A stretch of 64,000 nt of DNA from Ulota crispa (lineage: Eukaryota > Streptophyta > Bryopsida > Orthotrichales > Orthotrichaceae): the NCBI GenBank assembly GCA_963920765.1, contig OY987245.1, positions 7,270,727-7,334,726 of the forward strand. Direction: 5' to 3'. Within the stretch, counting starts at the first letter, position 1, and each line of letters begins with the position of its first letter. A program made the position numbers and the translations under genes. Positions 25,424 to 37,221 of this stretch are shown here, piece after piece. The notes under the pieces were generated by a model that saw only the letters and a program-made list of their open reading frames with translations, made no database searches and had not been told where the DNA came from.

Positions 25424-25646
25424 CGTGCTCTTCGAATCCCGAACAATGCTTCGATTACGATCATGAGAATCGCGAGACTTGCCGAAGGAGAATTTCAGTT
25501 GCGCCTCGAGGCTCAGCCGGCATCACTGCTCTCTCTGGACAGAGGTCGGGTCGAACTCGTGCAAGTGTGCAGGTTAGTGCCACGGATGAGGTCCGGTTCA
25601 GGGGCTCAAGGAAAAGCTCGGAAAAGCTCACACCTCAGAATTAGGG
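25424..25646. promoter_or_regulatory. Upstream region of the hydrolase gene
   Basis: About 220 bp separate the start codon from the next transposon (TTAA at 25647), so the promoter is probably confined to, or partly supplied by, this short stretch and the neighbouring element. No core promoter element is convincing. Plus-strand frames crossing it are shadows. Confidence 0.35.
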
Positions 25647-26560
25647 TTAACCCTTTAACGACCACACCCATTTTCACAGAATCCACTGAAACAGGGGCTG
25701 TAAGCTTAGATTTGGAATTGACTCAAATATGGATCCGTTTTCAATAATCCATCCGTATAAATGGGAAACATATCTTGTTTATTGTAAAGTACCAAAATTT
25801 CAACTAGATCTACCGTTGGAGGTGAAAAATTATAATGATTGAGTGAGCCATATGCAGAAAATCTCTTGAGTTCCATTCTTGTTTAGTTTTGAATGTTAAC
25901 TTGTCATGCAAGTTTTGATTGAGAAAAGCCTTACATTTCTAAAAAGCAGGGTTTCCCACCTTTCCAACAAGATTAGTTTCACACAAAATAAACAAAAATA
26001 ACAATCACAAGGTGTAGCTAAGTGGACAAAAAGGGTCAAAAAACCCGCTTTCTTTGCTACCCTAAAACGTTTCTACAAGAAATTTGATAATTATTTTGGA
26101 AAACCCAATTGGTGAAAACAATCAAGAATTGGCCTTAAATGTAAGATGACAAATTTTAAAGCCAAAATGACAATAATATTTCAGTAGATCTTCAAATACT
26201 ACAATTATACTACTACCGTATATGAAAACAATACAAGCATATTTCTTAAGCAATTTGAAATTTTTTAGAATTGTGCAATTGAAATTTGACATTATTCTTG
26301 TATACTTGATGTATTGTGTTGTTGCTTTGATCCATCTTTGACAAAAATTGGATACGTATTTTGAAGCCATGCCATATAAACACCATTATATGTCAACTCA
26401 CATACCCAATTGCATTGTTATTTTTTTAGATGGATGCAAAATTCTTGTGATCACATGCATACTTCAAGACCAAATTCCAAATTATTGAGCAATTTCAACC
26501 TACAGGCCAAAAACCACTCCCAGCGACCAAAATATGGTTGCGTGGTCCTTTAAGGATTAA
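25647..26560 (+). mobile_element. TTAA-flanked ~906-bp element
   Basis: TTAA at 25647-25650 is followed by CCCTTTAACGACCACACCC. The right end is GTTGCGTGGTCCTTTAAGGA followed by TTAA. The inverted ends share ACGACCAC/AGGACCAC and continue to CCAT. The element lies about 220 bp upstream of the hydrolase start codon. Confidence 0.7.
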
Positions 26561-26875
26561 GGTATGTACACCCATAAGCGTCAAACTAAGGGTTTTGAAC
26601 ATGATGAGTACCAATAAATAGCTAGCAAATTATAGGATTCTATTAGGAACAAAAAAATAATAAGTTTGCACTTTTGAATGTATTATTTGGATATTGTGAG
26701 AATAAGTTGTGAATTTTTGAAGAGCAAATTGCCATTGCACCCATAACCACTTTCAAGATTTCATGTTCACATGTTGTACATCCTTGTCATTACATTTATT
26801 TAGTTCCATAGATTTTCCAAGATTTCAGAGGTAACAGTTATGGAGACACTGACACTTATGGGTGTACATACCTTA
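26558..26875 (-). mobile_element. TA-flanked ~310-bp MITE, copy 2
   Basis: It begins AGGTATGTACACCCATAAG and ends CTTATGGGTGTACATACCT, a near-perfect inverted repeat of about 23 bp, flanked by TA at 26558-26559 and 26874-26875. It directly abuts the previous TTAA element. It is homologous in reverse orientation to 4950-5259. Confidence 0.8.
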
Positions 26876-27016
26876 CCTCAAAATTAGGGCAACGTTCACT
26901 TCAATGTTAGTCTGCCTTTCTTCTTCTTTCAATTCACTTTTTCATTTTTATTCTTCCTTTCCAATGATATCCTCATAATTAAAAAAGTTTGTGAAGTATG
27001 TTTATCGGGCTAGGGT

Positions 27017-27096
27017 TTAACCCTACACTGCCTAGGGTTTCTCAAAATACTCGCAATTTGGGATGTATTTTGTCCCCTTGGGCAGTGTAGGATTAA
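27017..27096 (+). mobile_element. Minimal 72-bp TTAA element
   Basis: TTAA at 27017-27020, then CCCTACACTGCCTAGGG; right end CCTTGGGCAGTGTAGGA, then TTAA at 27093-27096. Most of the 72 bp is inverted repeat, leaving a short loop. Confidence 0.75.
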
Positions 27097-27406
27097 ATCT
27101 TTTGGCAAATTTTGCCACTTGCTTATCTCAATTTATGACTAGTTACCATAACATTAGAAAAATTGGGTGAGAAAATGGATGCAATTGCCAAATTCCTCTC
27201 CAAGCAAATAAGTTTGCCATAATTTTAATGAAAGACACTAATATTGGTATATTTTATGGATGAAAGTGCATCCATCATTGATTCTATCCATTTCTATCCA
27301 ACTTTCCTTATCTACTTACATTTGGTGGGTGCCTGTTGCTACAACCAACAAAAAATAAATAAAAGGTTGGGCTTGGCAAAGCGGCACAAGTTATTACCAT
27401 TCACCC

Positions 27407-28748
27407 TTAACCCCTAAAGGACCATGGCCATTATTTTGTCAAAAGAGACTCAAAACTGCCACTTTGATGGCAAAGAGTAAAAAAGTTTGAAGATCGGTCT
27501 TTTTGCATATCTAACCGTAGGATCTTGTACTAGACTTGTATAAGAATGTGCTATTCAAAACTTAAAACTTTTGACCACAAAAATTGCAAGATATTTGCGT
27601 TTAAAAGTGTAAAAAACAAGCTTTTTTGCACCTTGCACAACTAGATTATTTGGCTTTGAACTTTTTTAACTTAAAATTTTTCCACCATGGAGTTTTGAGG
27701 TTTATTTTTTTATGGTGGGGAATTGAGTTGAGAATCTTTGGAAAATAACTAAAAGAAAAATACTTAATTTTCATTCTTAAAAAAAAGATTAAATAGAAGA
27801 AGGTTTGAGATTGAACAAAATCTTACATTAGGGGTAGTCACAGTTGGTTTGAGACGGAATTTTCTGTGAAGATTGAGAAATCGCTGAGGGAATGTAGGAG
27901 CCAATGGGAGCAGTTCTCCATGGAAGGAGGTGTGACACCCCTTTTGTAGGTGATGGAGAATGAAGAATGAAGAATGGAGAATGTTTTACTTAGAGGAAGT
28001 CAACACGGCCACCGATTGGAGGAGTAGAAAAAGCAAGGGTGAAAAGCAACTCACGAGCGAGTAAACAGACAAACCAAGGTAAGAATACTCACGCAAAATA
28101 TTTTAGCAGCCAATTTCTTCATGCTTGGGCGCTGATATAAATATTTCTCCATCTTCATGAAATTGCGCTTGAGCGAGTCACGGAGGAAGCGCCATGGCGG
28201 TTTTCCATGAAGATTGAGAATGCTAAAATGCAACTGTGACTATCCCTATTGTTAATAACCTTGCAATGGAATTGAATCACAATAATCCCAGCGGTGAGAT
28301 TGTTCTAGCAAGCAATCTTCACCCTTTCCAATAGTTTTTTTGCAAAATGTTAAATTTGCATTCAAAAATGAAGTTTATAAGTTATTTTTTCATAGCAAAA
28401 CCACACCTACACGCAAACTAAAACTTCTCATAACTTTCATCTCATCTATCAAAATTGGATGATTCAAAGCTCCCCACAAGTCTAAAGAACCTATTTCAGA
28501 TTTTTATTTGAAAAGAATGAAAATTTTAAAGAAGTTTTTGGTTGCCCAAGGAGCAGCATTTTCCGGATTTTTTTGCATAACTTCTTCAATAAATGTCAAA
28601 ATAAAGAAAAAATTACATTCCCATGTAGATCTTTGAATTCCTCACCTTTAATAAAAGTTTCAGAAAATCATGCAAAGTAGTTTAGCCATAGGTACATGCC
28701 CAAAATCCCATTTGTCCCCTGCAGGGACAATGGTCTTTTAGGGATTAA
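27407..28748 (+). mobile_element. TTAA-flanked element carrying a nested insertion
   Basis: It is bounded by TTAA at 27407-27410 and 28745-28748, with ends CCCCTAAAGGACCATGGCC and ATGGTCTTTTAGGGA. Without the nested 418-bp element and its duplicated ATT it is about 913 bp, matching 7978-8905. The outer element has no coding capacity. Confidence 0.85.
27830..28247 (-). mobile_element. AGGGGTAGTCA element, copy 2, nested
   Basis: It begins AGGGGTAGTCACAGTT and ends AACTGTGACTATCCCT. It is flanked by ATT at 27827-27829 and 28248-28250. The related element at 7978 has the unoccupied site 'ttcaattgctaataacc' with a single ATT, which supports a 3-bp duplication. It is homologous to 15033-15520 in reverse orientation. 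Confidence 0.88.
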
Positions 28749-30735
28749 AGGACAAGGACAAAAAACATCCGCCAAAAATACTTGCAGTGCAACCATTCTG
28801 CTATAACCAACCTGTCCTTTCAGGGTTAAAGCAAAAGAGAGGGGACCACTCCTCATGGAAAGTGGTTTGTAAGACTATTAGCACTTTGTCATTTCTTTCA
28901 TGTGCATGGATTGCTAGCTAATTATTTTTCTTGCATGTAATTAATGTGGAGACCTACCCACTGTGCATAGCCTTTCTTTTCCTTTCAATCTTCTTTTCCA
29001 TATTTTTCCTTCCTTCCATTTTTATAATAACATTATTTACCCAATGGGGTGTTGTAAGTAAATAGTGTAACCAAGATATGTGTAGCTTGTTTTCTGCTCA
29101 AAGTTTGACAATTGTAGGATGTCTTGCATGTGGAACATCTTGCTTCTCAGCACATAGTCAAAGGGAATATTTTTGACTTGCTAATGAATGTTATAATTCT
29201 ATAATAAAAAATTTGATATATAAGGTAATTTCATCCAATTTTGTTTGTTTATTTTAGATCAAATACCTAACGTATATGGAGGGGTGATGAATTTATTTAT
29301 TTTAATGTTGTCTAGTTCTCTAATTCCTTCCACTTGTTGCAACAAAAGAATGGTTAGAAGAGTAAAGATTGATATGATTCCTTCTTATGTGAATGGGCTT
29401 AATGTGTACATTTTAAGCATTCAAAAGTTTCATTAAAATTAAACTTTTAATACTTTTGAACATTCTTGTGAATAAATCAAGTTGCTATCTTAATGCTTTA
29501 GGAAGTGCATTATTTGGACATCATGTAAAAGTTTATCAAGGGCTTTGAATTTCATTGATCAATGATTAAAAATCATCGCACATTTTGAAGTAATGGCGGA
29601 GTACATTGTCAAAATCAATACATATCTATTGCACAAGATTCCAAGTATTGCATTTGGGTGAGTGCTCAAATTAGGTTACTTCAATCATAAAATAGCAACC
29701 ACAATATACATTAAATAGATGGAAGATGTTGAAGTGAATGAAGAGGAAATTGTGGAAGCCAAGAACAAAGAATATCATTGTTGTTATTACTAGCGCGTCA
29801 ACTTTAACATCTTGCATTTGAGTAATTTTAATTCATGGCTGGTTCAAGATTTGCGGAGAGGTTTCTAAGCTGGTGGAACTCAATTCTCTAGGAACTCCAA
29901 TCTTCAAATAAAAGTCTACATTCAAACTTAAGCTAATACCTCTATTCAAGTAGCATTATTTTTTGGGATGGAATTCTAGGGTTCACAATTGCATGGATCC
30001 AAAGTAGAAAGAAAATATGAGAAAAATCTCAAAGCAACAAAAACTTGAATTAAAACATCTTCAATGCAACGTTGGAGAAGGCAATTAATTGTAACAAGTG
30101 TTGTATGTGGGCCTTCAAAATTGGAAATGTTGATGCAATGTAGGTGTGTTACTTGTTTCTTGGTCCTGTGCACTGTAAATTTTATTTCCCACACAAAATA
30201 TTTTGCATCTTTTTAGAACCTCATTGTTGCATAGAAGGCTTGTCAATGCCATGGGGCAACAGAGGGATTCAAGGCGCACAAAGGAAATAATTTTTCCCTT
30301 GGATAAGGAGATGAAGCTTGTTGCAATGACAAAAATTGTTGTTTTATGCTTTTACCACAATTTCATTGGAGCATGATGCACTTGTCAATGAACTAAACTT
30401 GTCAAATCTCCAAACAACAATTTTAATGTTGTACCCACATTAGTCTATATGTGCATCTAATACGGGCATTGAAGACATTCTTAGGATGTGTCAATAACTA
30501 TATTAGAAAGTAAGGTAATTCAAAATTCCATCTCAAAAATCTATAAAGAATATTACTCAAATTGTTTTGAACAATTTTTGCCACAAGCTTACCTTGTTTT
30601 TGACAATGACTACCACTAAAAGTGGAAAATCCGTAAGAAGAATTGCACTTTGGAGATGAAACAATTTGCATTTTGCCAAATTTGGTAATGATTCAGCAAA
30701 TCTTGAGGTTTGACACCCCACCACTACTACTACTA
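28749..30735. other. AT-rich intergenic sequence
   Basis: No supported gene. A further AGGACAAGG / CCTGTCCTTTCAGGGTTAA pair at 28747-28825 may be a remnant of another TTAA element. Otherwise I see no structure. Confidence 0.4.
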
Positions 30736-31035
30736 GGGGGCGTCAAGATTGGAATTGGAAGATTAAAAACTAATTATTCAAAACAAAAAGCAAACCCATA
30801 ATTTTGGATAGTCAATCAAGTCATCAAAGCTAGGTTCTCTGAAAATCCAGTCGAGAGGTTGAATATTAGAAAGATTTCTTCTTGATATTTGGAATCTCTT
30901 TCTGTTGTTCCTCTTCCCTTGCTATTTAAAAACAAGCTTACCTGCGTCAAAATCCTTTTTTGATTTCCTCTCTAGAAATATTATGTATATTACCAAAAAC
31001 ACAATATTCTTCTGGAAATTCCCATCTTGACGCCC
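30736..31035. mobile_element. Probable ~300-bp MITE with GGGCGTCAAGAT ends
   Basis: GGGCGTCAAGATTGGAATT at the left is matched by AATTCCCATCTTGACGCCC at the right, about 16 of 17 terminal bases inverted. The target duplication is unclear because the left flank is an ACT/CTA microsatellite, so the superfamily is not assigned. Confidence 0.6.
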
Positions 31036-32675
31036 AGTACTGAAGATCTCCTCAAGCTTCAAATGTCAATGAATAAATCAAAACCATGACTGGATATGAC
31101 CTGTGTGTATGGAAGACATTGCAGCACTAGACCTTCAACTCTTGCTGGAGTACTGCTACATCTTGCTTGATTAAATAGAAAGCTAGCAGGCTGAGAGGCG
31201 GATTCAAACCTGCAAGTCTCAACATGCAAGATCCCATAGTTATTAAGGGTAAAAATGAGTGTTAAAGACAGTTATGAATACTTTATGCAAAATATTGGGC
31301 TCAATGTTGAGTCAAGAAAAATAGTCGAGCCAAACCTTGAAGTAAAATGGTTGATCTAAACCTTGAAGCAAAATGGTCGACCCAAATCTTGAGTAAAGCC
31401 TCACCATCATGGAGCCAAAATATCCAGAAAGTGCCACCACGTAGATAAAATACAATGAACCGCTGTGAATTGCCAAGTTCCAACTTTTGGCTCTACAACA
31501 ATCAGATTTTGAGAATCAAATTTGGAGATTTCAGTGGGATGTGGGACGTGATGTGATCGCCCCCTTGAATCCTGTGCATTTTATAGGTGATTTCAGTGTT
31601 TGCATCCCAAACACCCAAATGTTTAGGTTGTGTACGAGATTATACTACAAGGGCTTAGAAATTTTGTAGGTTGGTTCCTTCAAAATTGCTCACCGATTCT
31701 TAACGTAATTTACATTTTACAATTATGGCTAATGCTGCCATCTTTTGCTACCAAACTTATTGAGCTTTCAATACACAACAACTGAGTGGTAATTGAGATC
31801 ACAATCTTGTGGAAGACCAGCATTGCAATGTGACGAATTCCAAGTTTATTATTCCAAATGATCTCTTGTGAGCAATCAGTATCCGCTCAATTAGTCCAAA
31901 GCTGATGAATTCACTGGCTTCTAAATTTTGATTTTTTTGTTTGGACATTGCATCAACATTGAAGTATAGTGCATGACACTTATAACCAACAACTATTAGC
32001 CAAACAAGAAATACTAAAGCATAGCACATATACCATTAGTTCAAAAGTAATTCTACCACCAAGCAAGACAAACCCTAAGCTTCATCTTGGTAGACTCAAA
32101 ATTTTAATAACTCTTTTTTTGACAAAACTTTAGGCTAACCACTTGAACTGGACTTTGTTGGTTATAAGTGTCATGCATCATAGTATCAAATCAATATAAA
32201 TTGAATCAATGGAATTAATTTGAGAGTTTTGCATGATATCATTATCTCAATGCTAAAGTTGTATTGAACCAATGTTACTTGAAACAACATTAAAGTAATA
32301 CTACTAATAAATTACACATTAGATTAGTATATAAATGATGCTTTGACAAGTTACTTTGCTCCAACATTGAATCAATGCCATACCAATATTGATCAAATTT
32401 ATTAAATTGAAACAATGGTCTTTCAACCTTGAAATAGTAAATGAACACTGTAATTGCTACCAATCAGTTGTTTTAACATCAAAACATCATTCGTTGAAGG
32501 CCGGTGCCTTGTCATTTGAGATGTAGTCCAGATACATCGATCGATCACTTAAAATGTGTTTGGTGTTTCAGAGAGTCTTCATTGCCTACACTCCTTTTAT
32601 TCTACAATGATGTTCAAAGTTCGTGATGAAATGCACTTAGTGACAATCTCTTAGTAATGAAACAACACTTTGAGT
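31036..32675. other. Intergenic sequence and 3' flank of the dioxygenase gene
   Basis: No supported gene. A short segment near 31190-31225 (GATTCAAACC in a stem-like context) resembles a tRNA T-arm but has no tRNA body. The rest is AT-rich. Confidence 0.4.
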
Positions 32676-35319
32676 TTAGGTAATCGTGATCTTGTCAATG
32701 ATATGGCCCGGCTTTGTGCTCCCGCTAGTGACCAACACGGCTAACTCCTTCCACGACACATCTTTGTACTTGCGTGGATGCGCTTCATCGACAACCTCCG
32801 CAGGGGCAGACACGACCTCATCAAGGCGAGGATTCTTGAAGAAGATGAGGGAGAATCGAGACGTGGTGGAATTCAGTGCTACTCGATGCTGCACACTCCG
32901 GAATCGTCCATTGCTCCATACCTACCAACCAATTGAACATGTGAGTGAGCAGACAGCAGAGGGTTGCAGATCTTCAGAAACACAACAAACTCTTTTTGAA
33001 TTCCCTTTAGGGATTTGCATATGAATTCTCTGTGTATTATACAAAACACTATGTTGTAACAGGGAATGTGAGAGAGGGAAAAATCATACAGTACATGACA
33101 CTTATAACCAACAACTCCCAATTCAAGTGGTTACCCTAAAGTTTTGACAAAAGAAAAGTTATCAAAAATTCAAGTCCACCCAAATGAAGCATTAGTTAGG
33201 GTTTGTCGTGCTTGGTGGTGACATTACTTTTGAGCTAATGAGTATATATGTTGTGCTTCAGTATATCTTGTTTGGTCAATAATTGTTGGTTGTAAATGTC
33301 ATGCACTATAGAAGAAATAAGCAGAAATGTTTAACAATTCCTTCAAAGTGAACAGTAGCACGCAGGGAAAACTACAAATTCATGAATACGCACAGGGAAA
33401 ATGTGAAGACTTCCTGAGACTAACAGAGGGAAATTAACAAAAGTTTGCTGTGAAATGGAAGCATGCAACGACCAAATCCTAGTTCTAGGGTAAGCCTTTA
33501 CCTGCAGCATGTCACCGACGTTGACGATGAGTGTGCCGACTTCAGGCTTGACAGCCAGCCACTTGCCGTCTTTCAGCAACTGTAGTCCGGGGTACTCTTG
33601 ATACAAAACCGACAGCGTGTGAGGGTCGGTGTGAGCTCGGAGGCCGCGGGCGAGGTCGGGTCGCGGGCATGGCGGATAATGCGCTGCGATGATGTTGCCA
33701 CAAGTGCTGTCATGAGCCTTCCCGAATTGCTGGGATGATTGTGTCACCCCTAGCGCTTCACTCAGAAGCCCGATCAGTCGCTGCGTCAAGACGTCCATGT
33801 GATCCGAGTACTGCAACATATCCTGACTGCGCCATCCCCGCACAAAGCAATTCAGAAAACGGGCACTTCGGACAATGCATTCAAGGTAACCCTAATTATG
33901 CCAAAGAATATTAAATTCGTAGTTTCAACACTGCATTTTGAAATATGAATGAAAAGTCCAAGCACTAATTGGGTCCTCCCTGTGTTCCTCTAAAAAAACG
34001 TCCAAAAAGCTTCCTTACAAAGGATTTAATTGTGTTTTTAATCTTTGTGCTAGTGGCACATGCATTCTAGAATCAAAGTACCATCTACCAAATGTATGTA
34101 AAATTTCCAACTTTGATGTTGTTGTTTGGGCACCCAGATTTCATGCAAAAAGTACCATATTTGTGCATGTTACCATCTTATTATTGATGATTTAAAGATT
34201 AATAGCAACAATGGTACCTCATATGCATAAAGCCAAGCTTGCTAGGAGAGAAATGCTCTCTAATCACTTAACTTACCTCTATATCTCCATGAGATCATTG
34301 AACATAACAAACGCTCTCTTAGGTGTTGAAATTAGCAAAAGGAAGTTTTTTAGTGGTATAAGAAAGGGAAAATTTCACGGATATCCTTGAAGTTTGCAAC
34401 ATTTTCATAGATACCCTTGCTTTTTTAGAAAATTCACAAATACCTTGGATTAAAATTTTCAGACGTTTATTTGTTGTACATGCCACTTCCCTTCTTCCTT
34501 TGAGCGTAGGCTGTTTTTTTCTATTTCATTACATTCTCTTCCTCAACATTGGTCATAGCACAACAAATAAGTGCCTAAATTTTTTGATTCAAGGATATTT
34601 GTGAAATTTGTGAAAAAGCACGGGTATCTATGAAAATATTGCAAACTGCAGGGGTATCCATGAAATTATGAAATTTTCCCTATAAGAAATGTGTCTGATT
34701 TGGAGCTTTTCAGAGGGACAGAGGGAGTACTTTCTAGGAGTTGTCCCAGGACGTCTTCACATTCCTGTCTGCGCCATAGCCACACCTACTTACGGAAAAC
34801 CAGTGCAAGGAGATGCATAAATCAAGCGAATAATTACCTGACTTGGCCATCGTCGTTTGGCCACACCCGATGAGCCAACCCTTGGAGCGCCTCCGGCTTC
34901 CTTAAGAAAAGGAGGCGCTCCGTCCAACACGGGTGCTGCCCATCCACGTCCACGATCATGGTGCCAGGTGTATACCCCTCGTACTTCTTTGGCATTTCCG
35001 ACCTCTCCTTCATCTTCTCCTCGATTGGCCTCGCGAAGAACTCCCTCACATGCGCCATGATCTTCAGAATCACTTCCATGGGAACGCCATGGTTCACCAC
35101 CTTGAAGAACCCCCACGTCTCCGCTGCTTGGGCCAACATGGCGATCAGTTCCTCCCTGGATCTCGCTCCATCCGCCAAGTCAATCACTGGGAACTGGTCC
35201 TCGGCAGCGAAGTTGTCGAACGCGGCGTCGTAACGAAGGCTCTCTGGGAGCACAAACTCCTGCAACGAGTGCCGGTGGTCTACTGAGAACGAGTCCTGGT
35301 GTATCTCAGGAGCTGCCAT
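32676..35319 (-). CDS. 2-oxoglutarate/Fe(II)-dependent dioxygenase, ACO-like, three exons
   Basis: Exons on the minus strand: 35319-34838, 33826-33502 and 32921-32676, giving 350 residues, usual for plant DOXC-type enzymes. The ATG of MAAPEIHQ is chosen because the frame upstream has no ATG. The DIOX_N-type domain starts with 'FPVIDL' (about 43-48) and has 'WGFFKVVNHGVP'. The catalytic fold has 'YPPCPRPDL', the iron ligands His226 and Asp228 in 'RAHTDPHT', and His281 in 'SVQHRVAL'. The co-substrate pair is Arg291 and Ser293 in 'SRFSLIFF'. All are present, so the enzyme should be active. It resembles ACC oxidase and its homologues most by eye, but the substrate (ACC, gibberellin, flavonoid or other) cannot be read from sequence. 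Intron 1 (1011 bp) hosts a Mutator-like MITE. Intron 2 is 579-580 bp. Confidence 0.92.
34357..34689. mobile_element. Mutator-like MITE in dioxygenase intron 1
   Basis: The element at 34366-34680 (315 bp) begins GGGAAAATTTCACGGATATC and ends GGTATCCATGAAATT...TTTCCC. It is flanked by a perfect 9-bp duplication, TATAAGAAA (34357-34365 and 34681-34689). The arms pair over about 60 bp at each end. It is related to 13488-13815. It lies wholly inside the intron, away from the splice sites. Confidence 0.9.
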
Positions 35320-36080
35320 AGCGAGATGGTCTTGCAATTGCACCTACAATACCAGCTAGCTTACTCCTGAACAGAATTATGGACCGATCTGATCGGGCTT
35401 AGTTTTGATCAGAGAGAAACAGACATGGGTTAGCTATGGCTCTCGCTGTGCGTGAGGGAAGATTGTTGTTTCCAAGCCTAAAAGTCTAGTGATGGCAAGA
35501 GAACCTGCAATCAGGATAACTTCTTCTGCAATCAGGATAAGTTCTTCTGCAATTAGGATAAGTTCTACCGAAGCATGAGAAATTGTACCGTACGATCTTC
35601 GGGAAGAAGGGATGACGCTGCAATTTGTTGTACTGCGAGAATGGAAGCAAGACGGAGAGCGACGCCCGGTGACGCGCTTGGGACGCACGTGTCTCATTTC
35701 CTTGTCGAGTTGTCGGTGCCGTGCGTTGCCTGATGAATCCTTTTGTTACGGTGCGAGTCGTACCATTTAAATTAGAAATTTTGTGTTTGGTGCTAGTTTG
35801 GTGATTAATTTTTTTTTGGGTGCAAGTTTGGCTTCTTTCATTTATTTTTTGATGAAATCCACATGCAATTTTTAGCTGTTTAGTGTAAAAAGACATTTAA
35901 AGCAAATGATTGTGGTATGACATGTGGGAAAAGGGGGGCAAAAGCAATCCCTTCATTGGTGAATTCTGGCAAATCACACTCAATGTTTTCACTAGCTCTG
36001 GCGCTAATTTTAGGCTCCTAAAAAAAATTGCTTTATATTAATCTGTTGCCCCAAACAAAAACAATGGGTAGGACCTCTAA
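35320..36080. promoter_or_regulatory. Upstream region of the dioxygenase gene with a 21-bp triplication
   Basis: A 21-bp unit (CTGCAATCAGGATAAGTTCTT type) is repeated three times at 35505-35567, about 190-250 bp upstream of the start codon, probably in promoter or 5' leader DNA. No TATA box can be assigned reliably. Minus-strand frames across the region have no domain. Confidence 0.5.
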
Positions 36081-36325
36081 GATAGGAGGCTCATGAATGG
36101 AGTATTGAAGGGCTAAAACTGAATTTTTGGGAGGTGAATCTTCTTCAAATATTTTTTGGTAAATTTTCCTTGAAAGACAAGAGAAATTGGCATCTAACTC
36201 AATTTGTTTCATATTTTTTGGAGTTTTGTGGAATTAGTTATGAAATTTTGAAGTAGAAAGGTCATATATAGGTCTCTAAAATAGTGCACCATTTTAGAGT
36301 TTGCACCAAATTAGAATCTCCTACC
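36081..36325. mobile_element. Tourist/Harbinger-like MITE, diverged copy
   Basis: It starts GATAGGAGGCTCATGAATGG and ends GAATCTCCTACC. The flanking triplets are TAA on the left and TTA on the right. The left arm is clearly homologous to 54494-54700, sharing 'gaaagacaagag' and 'aattggcatct'. The right end has diverged. Confidence 0.6.
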
Positions 36326-37221
36326 TTATTATCAAGAGTGTTCCCAACATTGCGCCTAATCAACCTACAATAGTGACTGAGGTTAGATGACATGCTGTTA
36401 TGTAGGGCCATGGTAGAAAATTTGAGCTTTTTCACTTGCCATAAGATATATACTACGAGGAGATTGAATTTGGGAATTTTGAATTCAAATTTAAATTCCA
36501 AGACCGTGGTTTAAGCTAGAACCCCGAAGGAGGATACCATTGAAAATTACCAAAATAGGTGGCAAATTAGTACTTTTACCATGTTCTTATCCTGGTTTGT
36601 AATAACGATGGGATTTTTCCGCTCTGGTCCCACCATACAACATATCATCTAAACCCAATCCTACCATACTCACAATGCATGTACAAAGCTCATTTTAGAG
36701 TGGTTGGACAAAAAGATTGGTTCACCCTACCATGTCATTCAAAAAAATTTGCATAATATAGAATATAATTGATATGTCTAATATTTATGCACTTCCAATC
36801 AAGCATATTAAATTTTAGCTCCCACAAACCAAAACCCCATTTTTGGTGAATTGTTTTAATTTTACATGATAATTGATTGAAAAACATCAATCATGAATTT
36901 TTTAGATTTGATTGCATAAGTAAATTAGAAACATCCATACACACATCTTTCCTTCTAACGAGCATCTCCAAAAAAATTAGAATTCATATCCTAAAGACTA
37001 TAATGTTAAAGTGACTATGTCCAAATTTTGTATAACAAATACTACTTTATGGTAATTAGGTTTTGCTACTTAACTCATATGCAGTGATCAATTTTGTGTA
37101 TTTGAGCTTGATGACATGTTTACTTTTCCAAAACCTAGTTAAAACAAAGAGACATATATTTTACAAAGTTTGGTCATATCACACCTCAAACTGTATTTTT
37201 CATAAACCACATTTTTGTTAC
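36326..37221. other. AT-rich sequence with Mutator-like debris
   Basis: Near 36455-36640 are fragments of the foldback family seen at 12680 ('ttgaattcaaatttaaatt', 'cctggtttgtaataac'). No gene is supported in the remainder. Confidence 0.45.

Noticed and set aside
25158-25747. Plus-strand frames opposite the hydrolase first exon
   Set aside because: Shadows of the Ser-rich presequence on the minus strand.
31190-31225. tRNA T-arm-like segment
   Set aside because: Only the GATTCAAACC motif and a short stem are visible; no acceptor, D-arm or anticodon arm.
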